Numbered from the stretch's first letter, positions 43,719 through 52,308 are shown. The stretch: 64,000 nt of DNA from Pseudomonas fluorescens HK44 (GCF_000217955.3 NZ_AFOY02000019.1:542711-606710); one strand, 5' to 3'. Notes: a model not told the origin generated them from the letters alone. Numbers and translations: made by a program.

Positions 43719-43788
43719 CTCGATCCTGGCCGGCTATCCGGCGCGTTTGCACACCTGACTGTTAGACCCTCACGCCACGAGGCACCTC
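43719..43788 (+). promoter_or_regulatory. trpE attenuator region
   Basis: After the stop, GCCGG (43729-43733) pairs with CCGGC (43738-43742). The overlapping stretch CGCGCC (43710-43715) can instead pair with GGCGCG (43740-43745). These exclusive structures next to the Trp codons fit transcription attenuation, although the U run is weak. Confidence 0.5.
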
Positions 43789-45270
43789 ATGATCCGCGAA
43801 GAATTCCTGCGTTTGTCCGCTGCCGGCTACAACCGCATTCCGCTTGCCTGCGAAACCCTTGCCGACTTCGACACTCCGCTGTCGATCTACCTGAAACTGG
43901 CCGACGAGCCCAACTCCTATCTGCTGGAGTCGGTGCAGGGCGGCGAGAAATGGGGCCGTTACTCGATCATCGGGCTGCCGTGCCGTACGGTACTGCGGGT
44001 GCATGATCACCACGTCAGCGTGACCGTCGATGGCGCCGAAGTCGAAAGCCACGAGGTTGAAGACCCGCTGGCTTTTGTCGAAGCCTTCAAGGCGCGCTAC
44101 AACGTGCCGACCATTGCCGGTTTGCCGCGCTTCAATGGTGGTTTGGTGGGCTACTTCGGTTATGACTGCGTGCGTTATGTGGAGAAGCGTCTGGGCAAGT
44201 GCCCGAACCCGGATCCGCTGGGTGTGCCGGACATTCTGCTGATGGTTTCCGATGCGGTGGTGGTGTTCGACAACCTGGCCGGCAAGATGCACGCCATCGT
44301 GCTGGCCGACCCGTCGCAGGAAGACGCCTTTGAGCAAGGTCAGGCGCGTCTGGAAGAGCTGCTGGAAAAGCTCCGCCAGCCGATCACCCCACGTCGCGGC
44401 CTGGATTTCAGCAAGCAGCAGACGGCTGATCCGGTGTTCCGTTCCAGTTTCACCCAGGACGATTACGAGCGGGCGGTGGACACCATCAAGGAGTACATCC
44501 TCGCCGGTGACTGCATGCAGGTGGTGCCGTCGCAACGGATGTCCATCGACTTCAAGGCCGCACCGATCGATCTGTACCGGGCGTTGCGTTGCTTCAACCC
44601 GACGCCTTATATGTACTTCTTCAACTTTGGCGACTTCCATGTCGTTGGCAGTTCACCGGAAGTGCTGGTGCGGGTCGAAGACAACCTGATCACCGTGCGC
44701 CCGATCGCCGGCACCCGCCCACGCGGTGCCAACGAGGAAGCTGACCGGGCGCTTGAAGAGGACCTGCTGTCGGACGACAAGGAAATCGCCGAGCACCTGA
44801 TGCTGATCGACCTCGGCCGTAACGACACCGGTCGCGTGTCGGAAATCGGTTCGGTGAAACTCACCGAGAAAATGGTCATCGAGCGTTATTCCAACGTGAT
44901 GCACATCGTCTCCAACGTCACCGGCCAGCTGAAGGCCGGCCTGACCGCGATGGACGCACTGCGGGCTATTCTGCCGGCAGGTACGTTGTCGGGCGCGCCG
45001 AAGATTCGTGCGATGGAGATCATCGACGAACTGGAGCCGGTCAAACGTGGCGTCTACGGTGGTGCGGTTGGTTACTTCGCCTGGAACGGCAATATGGACA
45101 CCGCGATTGCCATTCGCACCGCAGTGATCAAGAACGGCGAACTGCATGTGCAGGCCGGTGGTGGCATCGTGGCTGATTCGGTGCCTGCGCTCGAATGGGA
45201 AGAAACCCTGAACAAGCGCCGCGCGATGTTCCGCGCTGTGGCCCTGGCCGAGCAAACCCCAGACGCCTGA
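43789..45270 (+). CDS. trpE: Anthranilate synthase component I TrpE
   Basis: A 493-residue chorismate-using enzyme. Tryptophan feedback-site sequence LLESVQGGEKWGRYSIIGLP lies at the N-terminus. Chorismate-binding motifs include GDCMQVVPSQR, RPIAGTRPRGANEEAD, LIDLGRNDTGRV and AGTLSGAPKIRAMEII. With TrpG it makes anthranilate from chorismate and glutamine. It is separated from trpGDC by estA, whereas many bacteria keep trpE and trpG together. Confidence 0.98.
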   Translation: MIREEFLRLSAAGYNRIPLACETLADFDTPLSIYLKLADEPNSYLLESVQGGEKWGRYSIIGLPCRTVLRVHDHHVSVTVDGAEVESHEVEDPLAFVEAFKARYNVPTIAGLPRFNGGLVGYFGYDCVRYVEKRLGKCPNPDPLGVPDILLMVSDAVVVFDNLAGKMHAIVLADPSQEDAFEQGQARLEELLEKLRQPITPRRGLDFSKQQTADPVFRSSFTQDDYERAVDTIKEYILAGDCMQVVPSQRMSIDFKAAPIDLYRALRCFNPTPYMYFFNFGDFHVVGSSPEVLVRVEDNLITVRPIAGTRPRGANEEADRALEEDLLSDDKEIAEHLMLIDLGRNDTGRVSEIGSVKLTEKMVIERYSNVMHIVSNVTGQLKAGLTAMDALRAILPAGTLSGAPKIRAMEIIDELEPVKRGVYGGAVGYFAWNGNMDTAIAIRTAVIKNGELHVQAGGGIVADSVPALEWEETLNKRRAMFRAVALAEQTPDA

Positions 45271-45290
45271 GCTGTAACGAAGGAGCTTGT

Positions 45291-45383
45291 TGTGGCGAGG
45301 GAGCTTGCTCCCGCTGGCCTGCGTAGCAGGCCCCTTCATGGCGACTGCTTCGCAGCCGAGCGCGAGCAAGCTCGCTCGCCACA
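45291..45383. repeat. REP pair (gtggcgaggg class) after trpE
   Basis: Inverted arms at 45291-45314 and 45360-45383 (core tgtggcgagggagcttgctc and gagcaagctcgctcgccaca), same class as at 38537-38649. Confidence 0.92.
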
Positions 45384-45395
45384 TCAGAGAACACC

Positions 45396-45434
45396 CAAAA
45401 AAACGCTGCCCGTGAGGAGGCAGCGTTTTTTATT
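45396..45434. terminator. Bidirectional terminator between trpE and estA
   Basis: AAAAAAACGCTGCC and GGCAGCGTTTTTTATT flank an 8-nt loop. It serves trpE on the plus strand and estA on the minus strand. Confidence 0.92.
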
Positions 45435-45443
45435 GCCTGCGGT

Positions 45444-47354
45444 TTAGAAGTCCAGGCTGACACCCACATTGATGCCTTGTTGGGTGAAGTCGTCATCCTT
45501 GCGAATGTTGTAGCTGGCCCGTAGCGCCAGGTCGGCGGTCAACTTCTGGCTGACGCCCAGGTTCAGGCGGTTCAGGTGGGTTTGCGGGGTGTAGCCCTGC
45601 AGGGTGAAGCGGTTGTCGGGCAGGCTGTTGAGATTGATGGTCAGGTCCTGGGTGTCGTCCTTGTATTCGCGTTCGTGGGCGAACTCGCCGAACACCTGGG
45701 TCTGTGGGGTGATTTGGTATTTGCCCTGCAAACCGACGCCGAGGCGCTTCGAGGTGCGCTTCTGGTCACCGAAGGTCAGTGCCGTGGAGTCGTTGCCGTT
45801 CTCTGAGTAACCATCGACTTGTACCTTGGCGTAGTCGGCGCTGATGAATGGCGACAAGTGCCACGGGCTGCTTGCCTGCTGCGCGATGTCGTAACCCAGG
45901 CGAGCGGTGACAGCCAACACAGTGCCGTTGGTATCGCCTTTCTCCCCGCGTTCGTTGACGCCCAGGTCGAACTTGCGTTTGAGATTGTCGTAGTCCAGAT
46001 GCCCAGCCGTCATTGCCGCGTCAGCCCACCAGCGATTTTGCTGATATTGGGCGAATGCCGTACCCATGTACGTGTTGAGTTTGTACTGCGAGTTGTCGTT
46101 GCCCGCTTCCAGCTTCTGACGATAGAAACCGGCAGCCACGCCAACACGCCAGGCCTCGTCGAGACGGTAGCTGCCGCCAATGTTCAGGTTGTAGCCATTG
46201 CCGTCGGCACTGGCGGCACTGCGTTGATCGTCAAAATCCAGGTGCTGACCGCCACCGGCGACAATCGCACGCCACTGACCGACGTTTTGCCAGTTTTCCC
46301 AGTCGGATTGCCATTGGTTGCGCAGTTCATCCTGATGCGCACGCAGGGTGGCGTGGGCCATTTCTGGCAACAACGTCAGTTCCCAAGGGGCTGCCAGTAT
46401 GGAAAACGCATAATCGGCGATCAGGCGTTGCCCGGTTTCGGTCGGGTGGACCGAGTCGTTGTAGATCAGCTTGGTCGGATCCGGCGTGGCGCTGTTGATC
46501 CCGTACCGGGCGTTTTCCGTACAGCTGTCACCGCTGAAGCAGGTCGCGGTGAGGTTCTGGTCGGTGGCCAGGCCAAATTGCGCCGGGTTGGCGAACGTCT
46601 CTTTGAGCAGCACCGGAATATTCAGCGGGATGACTTCGGCATTGACGTGCTGCAACTGGCTGACCAGTTCAGTGTTGAACTGGGCGCTGAGCTGGGAGGT
46701 AAAGGCCTGCAATGGGCTGCCGTTGATTGCCGGTGTCAGCCCGATATCAGGTAATAGCCAGACCATGATGTATTTGGCGCCGGCTTGCTGCAGTGTTTGT
46801 ACACTGCCGACCAGGCGATCGGCTGCCGCGTTGGCCTCATCAAGGCTCGTTACCCGGCCCTGCAGGAAATCGTTGCCGCCACCGGAGAGGTAGTAGAGCG
46901 CGTTCGGGTCAGCACGAAAGTTGTTGCTCGGCAGATAACCGGGCCGACTGCGCTCACCGGTGTCCGAGGTGGTGGTGATCGAGTCGAGGATCTGATCGGT
47001 GCGGTATCCACCTACCGCCCAGTTGTTGCCGTCTGGCAGGCCTTCACTGGCGCGGACCGCCGAGGTCGAGGCCGCCGTTTGATCGGGCGAAAACCCCAGC
47101 TTTCCCCCCAGCAATTGCGTCGAGTTGGCAGCGCGAACCTCGCCGTTACCATCCTTGTAGGTCGGTCCGACGCGGTTGGTGAACCGCTCGGTTGCACCTG
47201 CGGGACCGCCGGTATCGGTAAACTGCCCAGCGTCGTTCAGGCTGTCGCCAAAAACAATGAATTTCGTATAGGGGGCGGGGGCCGCAACGGCTTGGGCGCA
47301 GGCCATTGCAAGAACACAACTGGCGAGCGGTACAAACATCGTCTGTTTGATCAT
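45444..47354 (-). CDS. estA: Outer-membrane autotransporter esterase EstA (GDSL)
   Basis: About 636 residues. Signal peptide (IKQTMFVPLASCVLAMACAQ), then a GDSL passenger (about 28-350) with FIVFGDSLNDAGQF (catalytic Ser), GGGNDFLQGR and DSVHPTETG (Asp and His). A C-terminal autotransporter beta-barrel (about 375-636) ends in a Phe residue (VSLDF), typical for Bam recognition. It aligns by eye along its length with P. aeruginosa EstA, a surface esterase affecting rhamnolipid production, motility and biofilm. The start is set at 47354 because it gives a standard signal peptide; ATG 47366 adds four residues. Confidence 0.93.
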   Translation of the reverse strand: MIKQTMFVPLASCVLAMACAQAVAAPAPYTKFIVFGDSLNDAGQFTDTGGPAGATERFTNRVGPTYKDGNGEVRAANSTQLLGGKLGFSPDQTAASTSAVRASEGLPDGNNWAVGGYRTDQILDSITTTSDTGERSRPGYLPSNNFRADPNALYYLSGGGNDFLQGRVTSLDEANAAADRLVGSVQTLQQAGAKYIMVWLLPDIGLTPAINGSPLQAFTSQLSAQFNTELVSQLQHVNAEVIPLNIPVLLKETFANPAQFGLATDQNLTATCFSGDSCTENARYGINSATPDPTKLIYNDSVHPTETGQRLIADYAFSILAAPWELTLLPEMAHATLRAHQDELRNQWQSDWENWQNVGQWRAIVAGGGQHLDFDDQRSAASADGNGYNLNIGGSYRLDEAWRVGVAAGFYRQKLEAGNDNSQYKLNTYMGTAFAQYQQNRWWADAAMTAGHLDYDNLKRKFDLGVNERGEKGDTNGTVLAVTARLGYDIAQQASSPWHLSPFISADYAKVQVDGYSENGNDSTALTFGDQKRTSKRLGVGLQGKYQITPQTQVFGEFAHEREYKDDTQDLTINLNSLPDNRFTLQGYTPQTHLNRLNLGVSQKLTADLALRASYNIRKDDDFTQQGINVGVSLDF

Positions 47355-47500
47355 GAGCAAATCCATTTATTTATTGTTGTAGTGAACGGAACGACAGTAC
47401 CAAAAACTTCCGCGCTTGAGCTATGGCTAAAGGCCGCATCGATTGCTTGCTCTGCGCCATATTGCACCCTCTGCTCAGCTAAGTTACTGTGCGGGAACGT

Positions 47501-47587
47501 ATGAATGAGACCTTCCCCGTGTTGATCGTCAGCAAACTCTTGGATCAAGTCATCAAGGCCCACGCCCGTTGGCGTTGGCGCGCCTGA
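47501..47587 (+). CDS. trpG leader peptide (Trp-rich attenuation leader)
   Basis: Twenty-eight codons from ATG 47501 to TGA 47585-47587 encode a peptide beginning MNETFPVLIVSKLLDQ and ending VIKAHARWRWRA. GGGAA lies a few bases upstream of the ATG. The two Trp codons sit at the end, just before a GC-rich hairpin and a T run. The last 39 nt match the gph 3' end before trpE at 36 positions. This layout is that of a trp attenuation leader and it lies 166 bp upstream of trpG. Confidence 0.7.
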   Translation: MNETFPVLIVSKLLDQVIKAHARWRWRA

Positions 47588-47753
47588 ACTTTCTCTGCCG
47601 GCCCGGCCGGACCTGTATCTGTTTGCCTTTTTTACCCGTATGAAATGCCGCTTTTGCCGGTTCCATTCCAGCAACTGACCGAGCGTTGCAAGACTGCGGG
47701 TAAATCATTCGAAGGCCGTCTCAAAAGTCAGTGAATTCAAGAGGTTTCAAACC
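47588..47753 (+). promoter_or_regulatory. trpGDC attenuator region
   Basis: Immediately after the leader stop, GCCGG-CCC-GGCCGG can fold, followed by ccttttttac (about 47626-47635), a terminator-like U run. The rest of the spacer carries no gene. Control of trpGDC by Trp-dependent attenuation is inferred; I recall it being reported for P. putida. Confidence 0.55.
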
Positions 47754-48347
47754 ATGTTGCTGATGATCGATAACTACGACTCTTTTACCTACAACGTTGT
47801 GCAGTACCTTGGTGAGCTAGGCTCCGAGGTCAAGGTTGTGCGCAACGATGAGCTGACCATCGCCGAAATTGAAGCGCTCAAACCTGAGCGCATCGTCGTG
47901 TCTCCCGGTCCATGCACCCCGACCGAAGCCGGCGTGTCCATCGAAGCCATCAAGTATTTCGCCGGCAAGCTGCCGATTCTCGGCGTTTGCCTGGGCCATC
48001 AATCCATCGGCCAGGCGTTCGGTGGTGATGTAGTGCGTGCCCGCCAGGTTATGCATGGTAAGACTAGCCCGGTATTTCACGAGGACAAGGGTGTGTTCGA
48101 AGGTCTTAATCGTCCTCTGACGGTCACCCGCTATCACTCGCTGATTGTGAAGCGTGAAACCTTGCCCGATTGCCTGGAGCTGACCGCCTGGACTCAGCTC
48201 GAAGACGGCTCGGTCGATGAAATCATGGGGCTGCGTCACAAGACATTGAACATCGAAGGGGTGCAATTCCATCCTGAGTCGATCCTGACCGAGCAGGGGC
48301 ACGAGCTGTTCGCCAACTTCCTCAAACAAACCGGCGGCACGCGCTAA
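47754..48347 (+). CDS. trpG: Anthranilate synthase component II TrpG (glutamine amidotransferase)
   Basis: A 197-residue class I amidotransferase. Catalytic cysteine in ILGVCLGHQSIGQAFG and His/Glu in VQFHPESILTEQG are intact. It supplies ammonia to TrpE, and in pseudomonads it can also serve PabB. First gene of trpGDC; 9 bp precede trpD. Confidence 0.97.
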   Translation: MLLMIDNYDSFTYNVVQYLGELGSEVKVVRNDELTIAEIEALKPERIVVSPGPCTPTEAGVSIEAIKYFAGKLPILGVCLGHQSIGQAFGGDVVRARQVMHGKTSPVFHEDKGVFEGLNRPLTVTRYHSLIVKRETLPDCLELTAWTQLEDGSVDEIMGLRHKTLNIEGVQFHPESILTEQGHELFANFLKQTGGTR

Positions 48348-48356
48348 GGACTTTCC

Positions 48357-49406
48357 ATGGATATCAAGACTGCCCTGGGCCGTATCGTCGGCCATCTGGA
48401 CCTGAGCACTGATGAAATGCGCGATGTGATGCGCGAAATCATGACCGGGCAATGCACAGACGCGCAGATTGGCGCATTCATGATGGCCATGCGCATGAAA
48501 AGCGAGAGCATCGACGAGATCGTCGGCGCCGTCTCGGTCATGCGTGAATTGGCGGACAAGGTCGAGCTGAAAACCCTCGACGGTGTTGTCGATGTAGTCG
48601 GTACCGGCGGTGATGGCGCGAACATCTTCAACGTCTCGACGGCGTCCTCGTTTGTGGTGGCGGCGGCGGGTTGCACCGTGGCCAAGCACGGTAACCGTGC
48701 GGTATCGGGTAAAAGCGGCAGCGCCGACTTGCTGGAAGCGGCCGGGATCTACCTGAACCTGACGCCGGTTCAAGTGGCGCGTTGCATCGACAACGTTGGC
48801 ATCGGCTTCATGTTCGCCCAGTCCCATCACGGTGCCATGAAGCACGCCGCCGGCCCGCGCCGCGATCTCGGCTTGCGTACTTTGTTCAACATGCTCGGCC
48901 CGCTTACGAATCCGGCCGGCGTGAAGCATCAGGTGGTGGGCGTGTTCAGTCAGGCGTTGTGCCGACCGTTAGCCGAAGTCTTGCAGCGCATGGGCAGCAA
49001 GCATGTGCTGGTGGTGCATTCGAAGGATGGCCTGGACGAATTCAGCCTGGCGGCGCCGACCTTTGTGGCGGAATTGAAGAATGACCAGATCAGCGAATAT
49101 TGGGTCGAGCCTGAAGACCTCGGCATGAAGAGCCAGAGCCTGCACGGCCTGGCGGTGGAAAGCCCGGCGGCCTCGCTCGAGCTGATTCGCGATGCCTTGG
49201 GGCGCCGCAAAACCGAGAATGGTCAGAAAGCCGCAGAAATGATTGTGCTCAATGCCGGTGCTGCGTTGTACGCGGCGGATCATGCGAGCAGCCTGAAAGA
49301 GGGCGTTGCCCTGGCTCATGATGCGCTGCATACCGGTCTTGCGCGTGAAAAGCTTGAAGAGTTGGGTGCGTTTACTGCGGTATTCAGAGTGGAGAATGAG
49401 GCATGA
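48357..49406 (+). CDS. trpD: Anthranilate phosphoribosyltransferase TrpD
   Basis: A 349-residue enzyme with PRPP loop DVVGTGGDGANIFNVSTASS, the KHGNRAVSGKSGSADLLEA segment, and FAQSHHGAMKHAAGPRRDLG. It joins anthranilate to PRPP. Its stop overlaps the trpC ATG by four bases. Confidence 0.98.
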   Translation: MDIKTALGRIVGHLDLSTDEMRDVMREIMTGQCTDAQIGAFMMAMRMKSESIDEIVGAVSVMRELADKVELKTLDGVVDVVGTGGDGANIFNVSTASSFVVAAAGCTVAKHGNRAVSGKSGSADLLEAAGIYLNLTPVQVARCIDNVGIGFMFAQSHHGAMKHAAGPRRDLGLRTLFNMLGPLTNPAGVKHQVVGVFSQALCRPLAEVLQRMGSKHVLVVHSKDGLDEFSLAAPTFVAELKNDQISEYWVEPEDLGMKSQSLHGLAVESPAASLELIRDALGRRKTENGQKAAEMIVLNAGAALYAADHASSLKEGVALAHDALHTGLAREKLEELGAFTAVFRVENEA

Positions 49407-50239
49407 GTGTACCGACGGTTCTGGAGAAGATTCTCGCCCGCAAAGTCGAGGAAGTGGCCGAGCGTAGCGCTCGTGTGACGCTTGCCGAGCTGGAAGCACT
49501 GGCCAGGGTGGGCGATTCTCCGCGTGGTTTTGCCAAGGCGCTGATCGCCCAGGCCAAGCTCAAGCACCCGGCGGTGATTGCTGAAATCAAGAAGGCTTCG
49601 CCGAGCAAGGGCGTGATTCGCGAGCACTTCGTGCCTGCCGAAATCGCCAGGGATTACGAGAAGGGCGGGGCAACGTGCCTCTCGGTGCTGACCGATATCG
49701 ATTTCTTCCAGGGCGCCGACATTTACCTGCAGCAGGTGCGTGCGGCGTGCAAGCTGCCGGTGATTCGCAAGGACTTCATGATCGATCCTTATCAGATCGT
49801 CGAAGCCCGTGCGCTGGGCGCCGATTGCGTGCTGTTGATCGTTGCCGCGCTGGATGACGTGAAAATGGCCGAACTGGCAGCCGTCGCTAAAGGCGTTGGC
49901 CTCGACGTGCTGGTCGAAGTCCACGACGGTGATGAGCTGGAGCGGGCCTTGAAGGTTCTCGATACTCCGCTGGTCGGCGTGAACAACCGCAATCTGCACA
50001 CCTTTGATGTCAGCCTGGAAACCACGCTCGACCTGCTGCCGCGCATCCCGCGTGATCGCCTGGTCATTACTGAAAGTGGCATCCTCAATCGCGCCGATGT
50101 CGAGCTGATGGAAATCAGTGACGTGTATTCGTTCCTGGTCGGTGAAGCATTCATGCGCGCCGAGAACCCGGGCACTGAACTGCAACGCTTGTTCTTTCCA
50201 GAGCGTGGCGTGGCGGTCAGCGGTTCTACACTCGATTGA
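49403..50239 (+). CDS. trpC: Indole-3-glycerol phosphate synthase TrpC
   Basis: A 278-residue TIM barrel with AEIKKASPSKGVIREHF, catalytic lysine in VIRKDFMIDPYQI, VGVNNRNLHTFDV and VITESGI. It is monofunctional, not fused to TrpF. It closes CdRP into indole-3-glycerol phosphate. A strong terminator follows. Confidence 0.98.
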   Translation: MSVPTVLEKILARKVEEVAERSARVTLAELEALARVGDSPRGFAKALIAQAKLKHPAVIAEIKKASPSKGVIREHFVPAEIARDYEKGGATCLSVLTDIDFFQGADIYLQQVRAACKLPVIRKDFMIDPYQIVEARALGADCVLLIVAALDDVKMAELAAVAKGVGLDVLVEVHDGDELERALKVLDTPLVGVNNRNLHTFDVSLETTLDLLPRIPRDRLVITESGILNRADVELMEISDVYSFLVGEAFMRAENPGTELQRLFFPERGVAVSGSTLD

Positions 50240-50255
50240 ACCTGATTCAATGAAG

Positions 50256-50279
50256 AAGCCGGCGTTGCCGGCTTTTTTG
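50256..50279 (+). terminator. rho-independent terminator of trpGDC
   Basis: AAGCCGGC-GTT-GCCGGCTTTTTT hairpin, 17 nt after the trpC stop. Confidence 0.93.
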
Positions 50280-50306
50280 TATCCACCGAAAAGGATTCGC
50301 ACTGCC

Positions 50307-51008
50307 ATGACTTACCCCATTGCCTTGACTGTCGAAGCCGGTCTGCGTGCCGAGCAGGATTTGTTGGCGACAGTATGTGCCGGCGACCAGGAGTTTGGTT
50401 TGTTGTTCTGGCAGCCGAGCGATCGCGCGCTGGTCATGCCCCGGCGGTTGAGCCGTTTGCCGGAGTTCGAGGCCGCTTGCCAGGCATCGGCGGCGAATGG
50501 TTGGCCGGTTCTGCTGCGTGAAACCGGTGGAGAGCCGGTGCCGCAGTCGGCTGCGACGATCAATATTGCACTGGTGTATGCACCGCCGCGCAGCGAAGGT
50601 GATCACGGTCGGATCGAAACTGCTTATCGGCGCCTGTGCGACCCTATTTGCGCGCTGCTGACGGAGCTCGGTGGCAAACCTTCATTGGGTGAAGTCGAGG
50701 GTGCTTTCTGTGATGGACGTTTCAACGTCAATCTCGATGGCCGCAAAATGGTCGGCACCGCTCAGCGCTGGCGCCAGAGCAAGGGTGGTCAGCGCCCGGT
50801 AGGTTTGGTGCATGGTGCGCTGTTGCTGGACGACGAGCGAGAGTCAATGGTTGAGGCGGTGAATCGTTTTAACGAGGCTTGCAGCCTGGAGCAGCGGGTT
50901 CGCGCGCAGAGCCATATCGCCCTGCATGAACAATTCGCCGCCCCGGATGCCATCGCGCGGCTGGATACCTTGTATCGGCAAATGCTCACCGAGGTGATGT
51001 CGGCTTAG
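50307..51008 (+). CDS. Divergent biotin/lipoate A/B ligase-family protein
   Basis: A 233-residue protein, placed as PA0653 beside vfr. DGRFNVNLDGRKMVGTAQRW corresponds to the lysine-bearing GRKxxGxAQ motif of lipoate-protein ligases. The glycine-rich RRxSGGGAV motif is replaced by LRETGGEPVPQSAATINIAL, and the usual ExxxxC/N-terminal motifs are weak. It may act on another acyl group or be a transferase rather than an ATP-dependent ligase. ATG 50307 is chosen; the frame is open further upstream but overlaps trpC. It converges with vfr, and the two stop codons overlap by four bases. Confidence 0.75.
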   Translation: MTYPIALTVEAGLRAEQDLLATVCAGDQEFGLLFWQPSDRALVMPRRLSRLPEFEAACQASAANGWPVLLRETGGEPVPQSAATINIALVYAPPRSEGDHGRIETAYRRLCDPICALLTELGGKPSLGEVEGAFCDGRFNVNLDGRKMVGTAQRWRQSKGGQRPVGLVHGALLLDDERESMVEAVNRFNEACSLEQRVRAQSHIALHEQFAAPDAIARLDTLYRQMLTEVMSA

Positions 51009-51649
51009 CGGGTACCGAATACCACCATGGTCTTGCCTTTGACGTTGACCAGATTGCGTTCTTCGAGGTCCTTGAGCACGCGACCGACCATTTCCCGCGA
51101 GCAACCGACGATCCGGCCGATTTCCTGGCGGGTGACCTTGATCTGCATACCGTCCGGGTGCGTCATGGCGTCGGGCTGTTTGCACAGCTCCAGCAAGCAG
51201 CGCGCAACCCGGCCAGTGACGTCGAAGAACGCCAGGTCGCCGACCTTGCGCGTGGTATTGCGCAGGCGCTGGGCAATCTGGCCGCTGAGCACATAGAGAA
51301 TGTCCGGATCTTGCTGGGACAGCTCGCGGAACTTGCAGTAGCTGATCTCGGCCACTTCGCATTCGACCTTGGCGCGAACCCAGGCGCTGCGTTCCTGTTC
51401 CTGCCCGGCTTGTTCGAACAGGCCGAGCTCGCCGAAGAAGTCCCCGGCGTTGAGGTAGGCGATGATCATTTCCCGGCCATCGTCGTCCTCAATGAGGATG
51501 GTGACCGAGCCCTTGATGATGAAAAACAGCGTATCCGAACGATCGCCAGCGCAAATGATATTGCTCTTGGCCTGATAGCGACGGCGCAGGCAATGCATCA
51601 AGAACTTGTCGAGGTTCTTGATTTTGGGTGTTGGGGTAATAGCAACCAT
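51005..51649 (-). CDS. vfr: cAMP-activated global regulator Vfr (CRP family)
   Basis: A 214-residue CRP homologue, same length as P. aeruginosa Vfr. The cyclic-nucleotide domain contains ITILIEDDDGREMIIAYLNA-type sequence, FFGELGLFE, and RSAWVRAKVECEVAEISY (cAMP-contact arginine). The helix-turn-helix is TRQEIGRIVGCSREMVGRVL. The start ATG 51649 (MVAITPTPK) matches the family; an upstream in-frame ATG at 51673 is not used. Vfr controls virulence, quorum sensing, type IV pili and flagellar genes in P. aeruginosa. The upstream spacer holds a GGCGCC/GGCGCC hairpin. Confidence 0.96.
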   Translation of the reverse strand: MVAITPTPKIKNLDKFLMHCLRRRYQAKSNIICAGDRSDTLFFIIKGSVTILIEDDDGREMIIAYLNAGDFFGELGLFEQAGQEQERSAWVRAKVECEVAEISYCKFRELSQQDPDILYVLSGQIAQRLRNTTRKVGDLAFFDVTGRVARCLLELCKQPDAMTHPDGMQIKVTRQEIGRIVGCSREMVGRVLKDLEERNLVNVKGKTMVVFGTR

Positions 51650-51885
51650 GGTTGTATCCCGAAAAGACTGCACGGTGTGTTGTGATTTTTTACGTATCGC
51701 TGATGACAGTTGAAAAACAGCAGGCTAGGCGCCATGAAATTGGCGCCAGCTTAACAGACGCATTCCGTCGTTATTCGATAATGTATCAATACTGTGAGTG
51801 TGTTGCTTACGACTGATGCCAGGCGCTGTCAATCAAAGGCCCTGTGCTAAGCTGGCGACCCTTTTTTAGCAGTGGAGTCTTGGCG

Positions 51886-52308
51886 ATGAAAGCACGCATC
51901 CAATGGGCTGGCGAAGCCATGTTCCTCGGTGAGTCCGGTAGCGGTCACGTGGTGGTCATGGATGGTCCGCCTGATGCCGGCGGTCGGAACCTGGGTGTTC
52001 GTCCGATGGAAATGCTCCTGCTCGGTGTGGGCGGTTGCAGCAATTTCGACGTGGTCAGCATTCTGAAAAAATCCCGCCAGGCCGTGGAGAGCTGCGAAGC
52101 CTTCCTCGAAGCCGAACGTGCGACTGAAGATCCCAAGGTTTTTACCAAGATTCACATGCACTTCGTGGTCAAGGGCCGGGCGCTGAAAGAAGCCCAGGTC
52201 AAACGCGCCATTGAGCTGTCGGCCGAGAAGTATTGCTCGGCTTCGATCATGCTCGGTGCGGCCGGTGTAGCCATCACCCACGACTACGAAATCATCGAAC
52301 TCGGTTGA
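51886..52308 (+). CDS. OsmC/Ohr-family protein
   Basis: A 140-residue OsmC-fold protein starting KARIQWAGEAMFLGESGSGH. The first redox cysteine is in LLLGVGGCSNFDVVSIL, and a second lies in SAEKYCSASIMLG, as in thiol peroxidases of this family. It probably reduces organic hydroperoxides or has a related detoxifying role. ATG 51886 has GTGGAG upstream. The gene stands alone, divergent from vfr. Confidence 0.88.
   Translation: MKARIQWAGEAMFLGESGSGHVVVMDGPPDAGGRNLGVRPMEMLLLGVGGCSNFDVVSILKKSRQAVESCEAFLEAERATEDPKVFTKIHMHFVVKGRALKEAQVKRAIELSAEKYCSASIMLGAAGVAITHDYEIIELG

Noticed and set aside
47486..47500. TACTGT as -10 box of a trpG promoter with TTGCAC
   Set aside because: It would put the transcription start almost on the leader ATG, leaving no room for the ribosome site; matches to consensus are weak.
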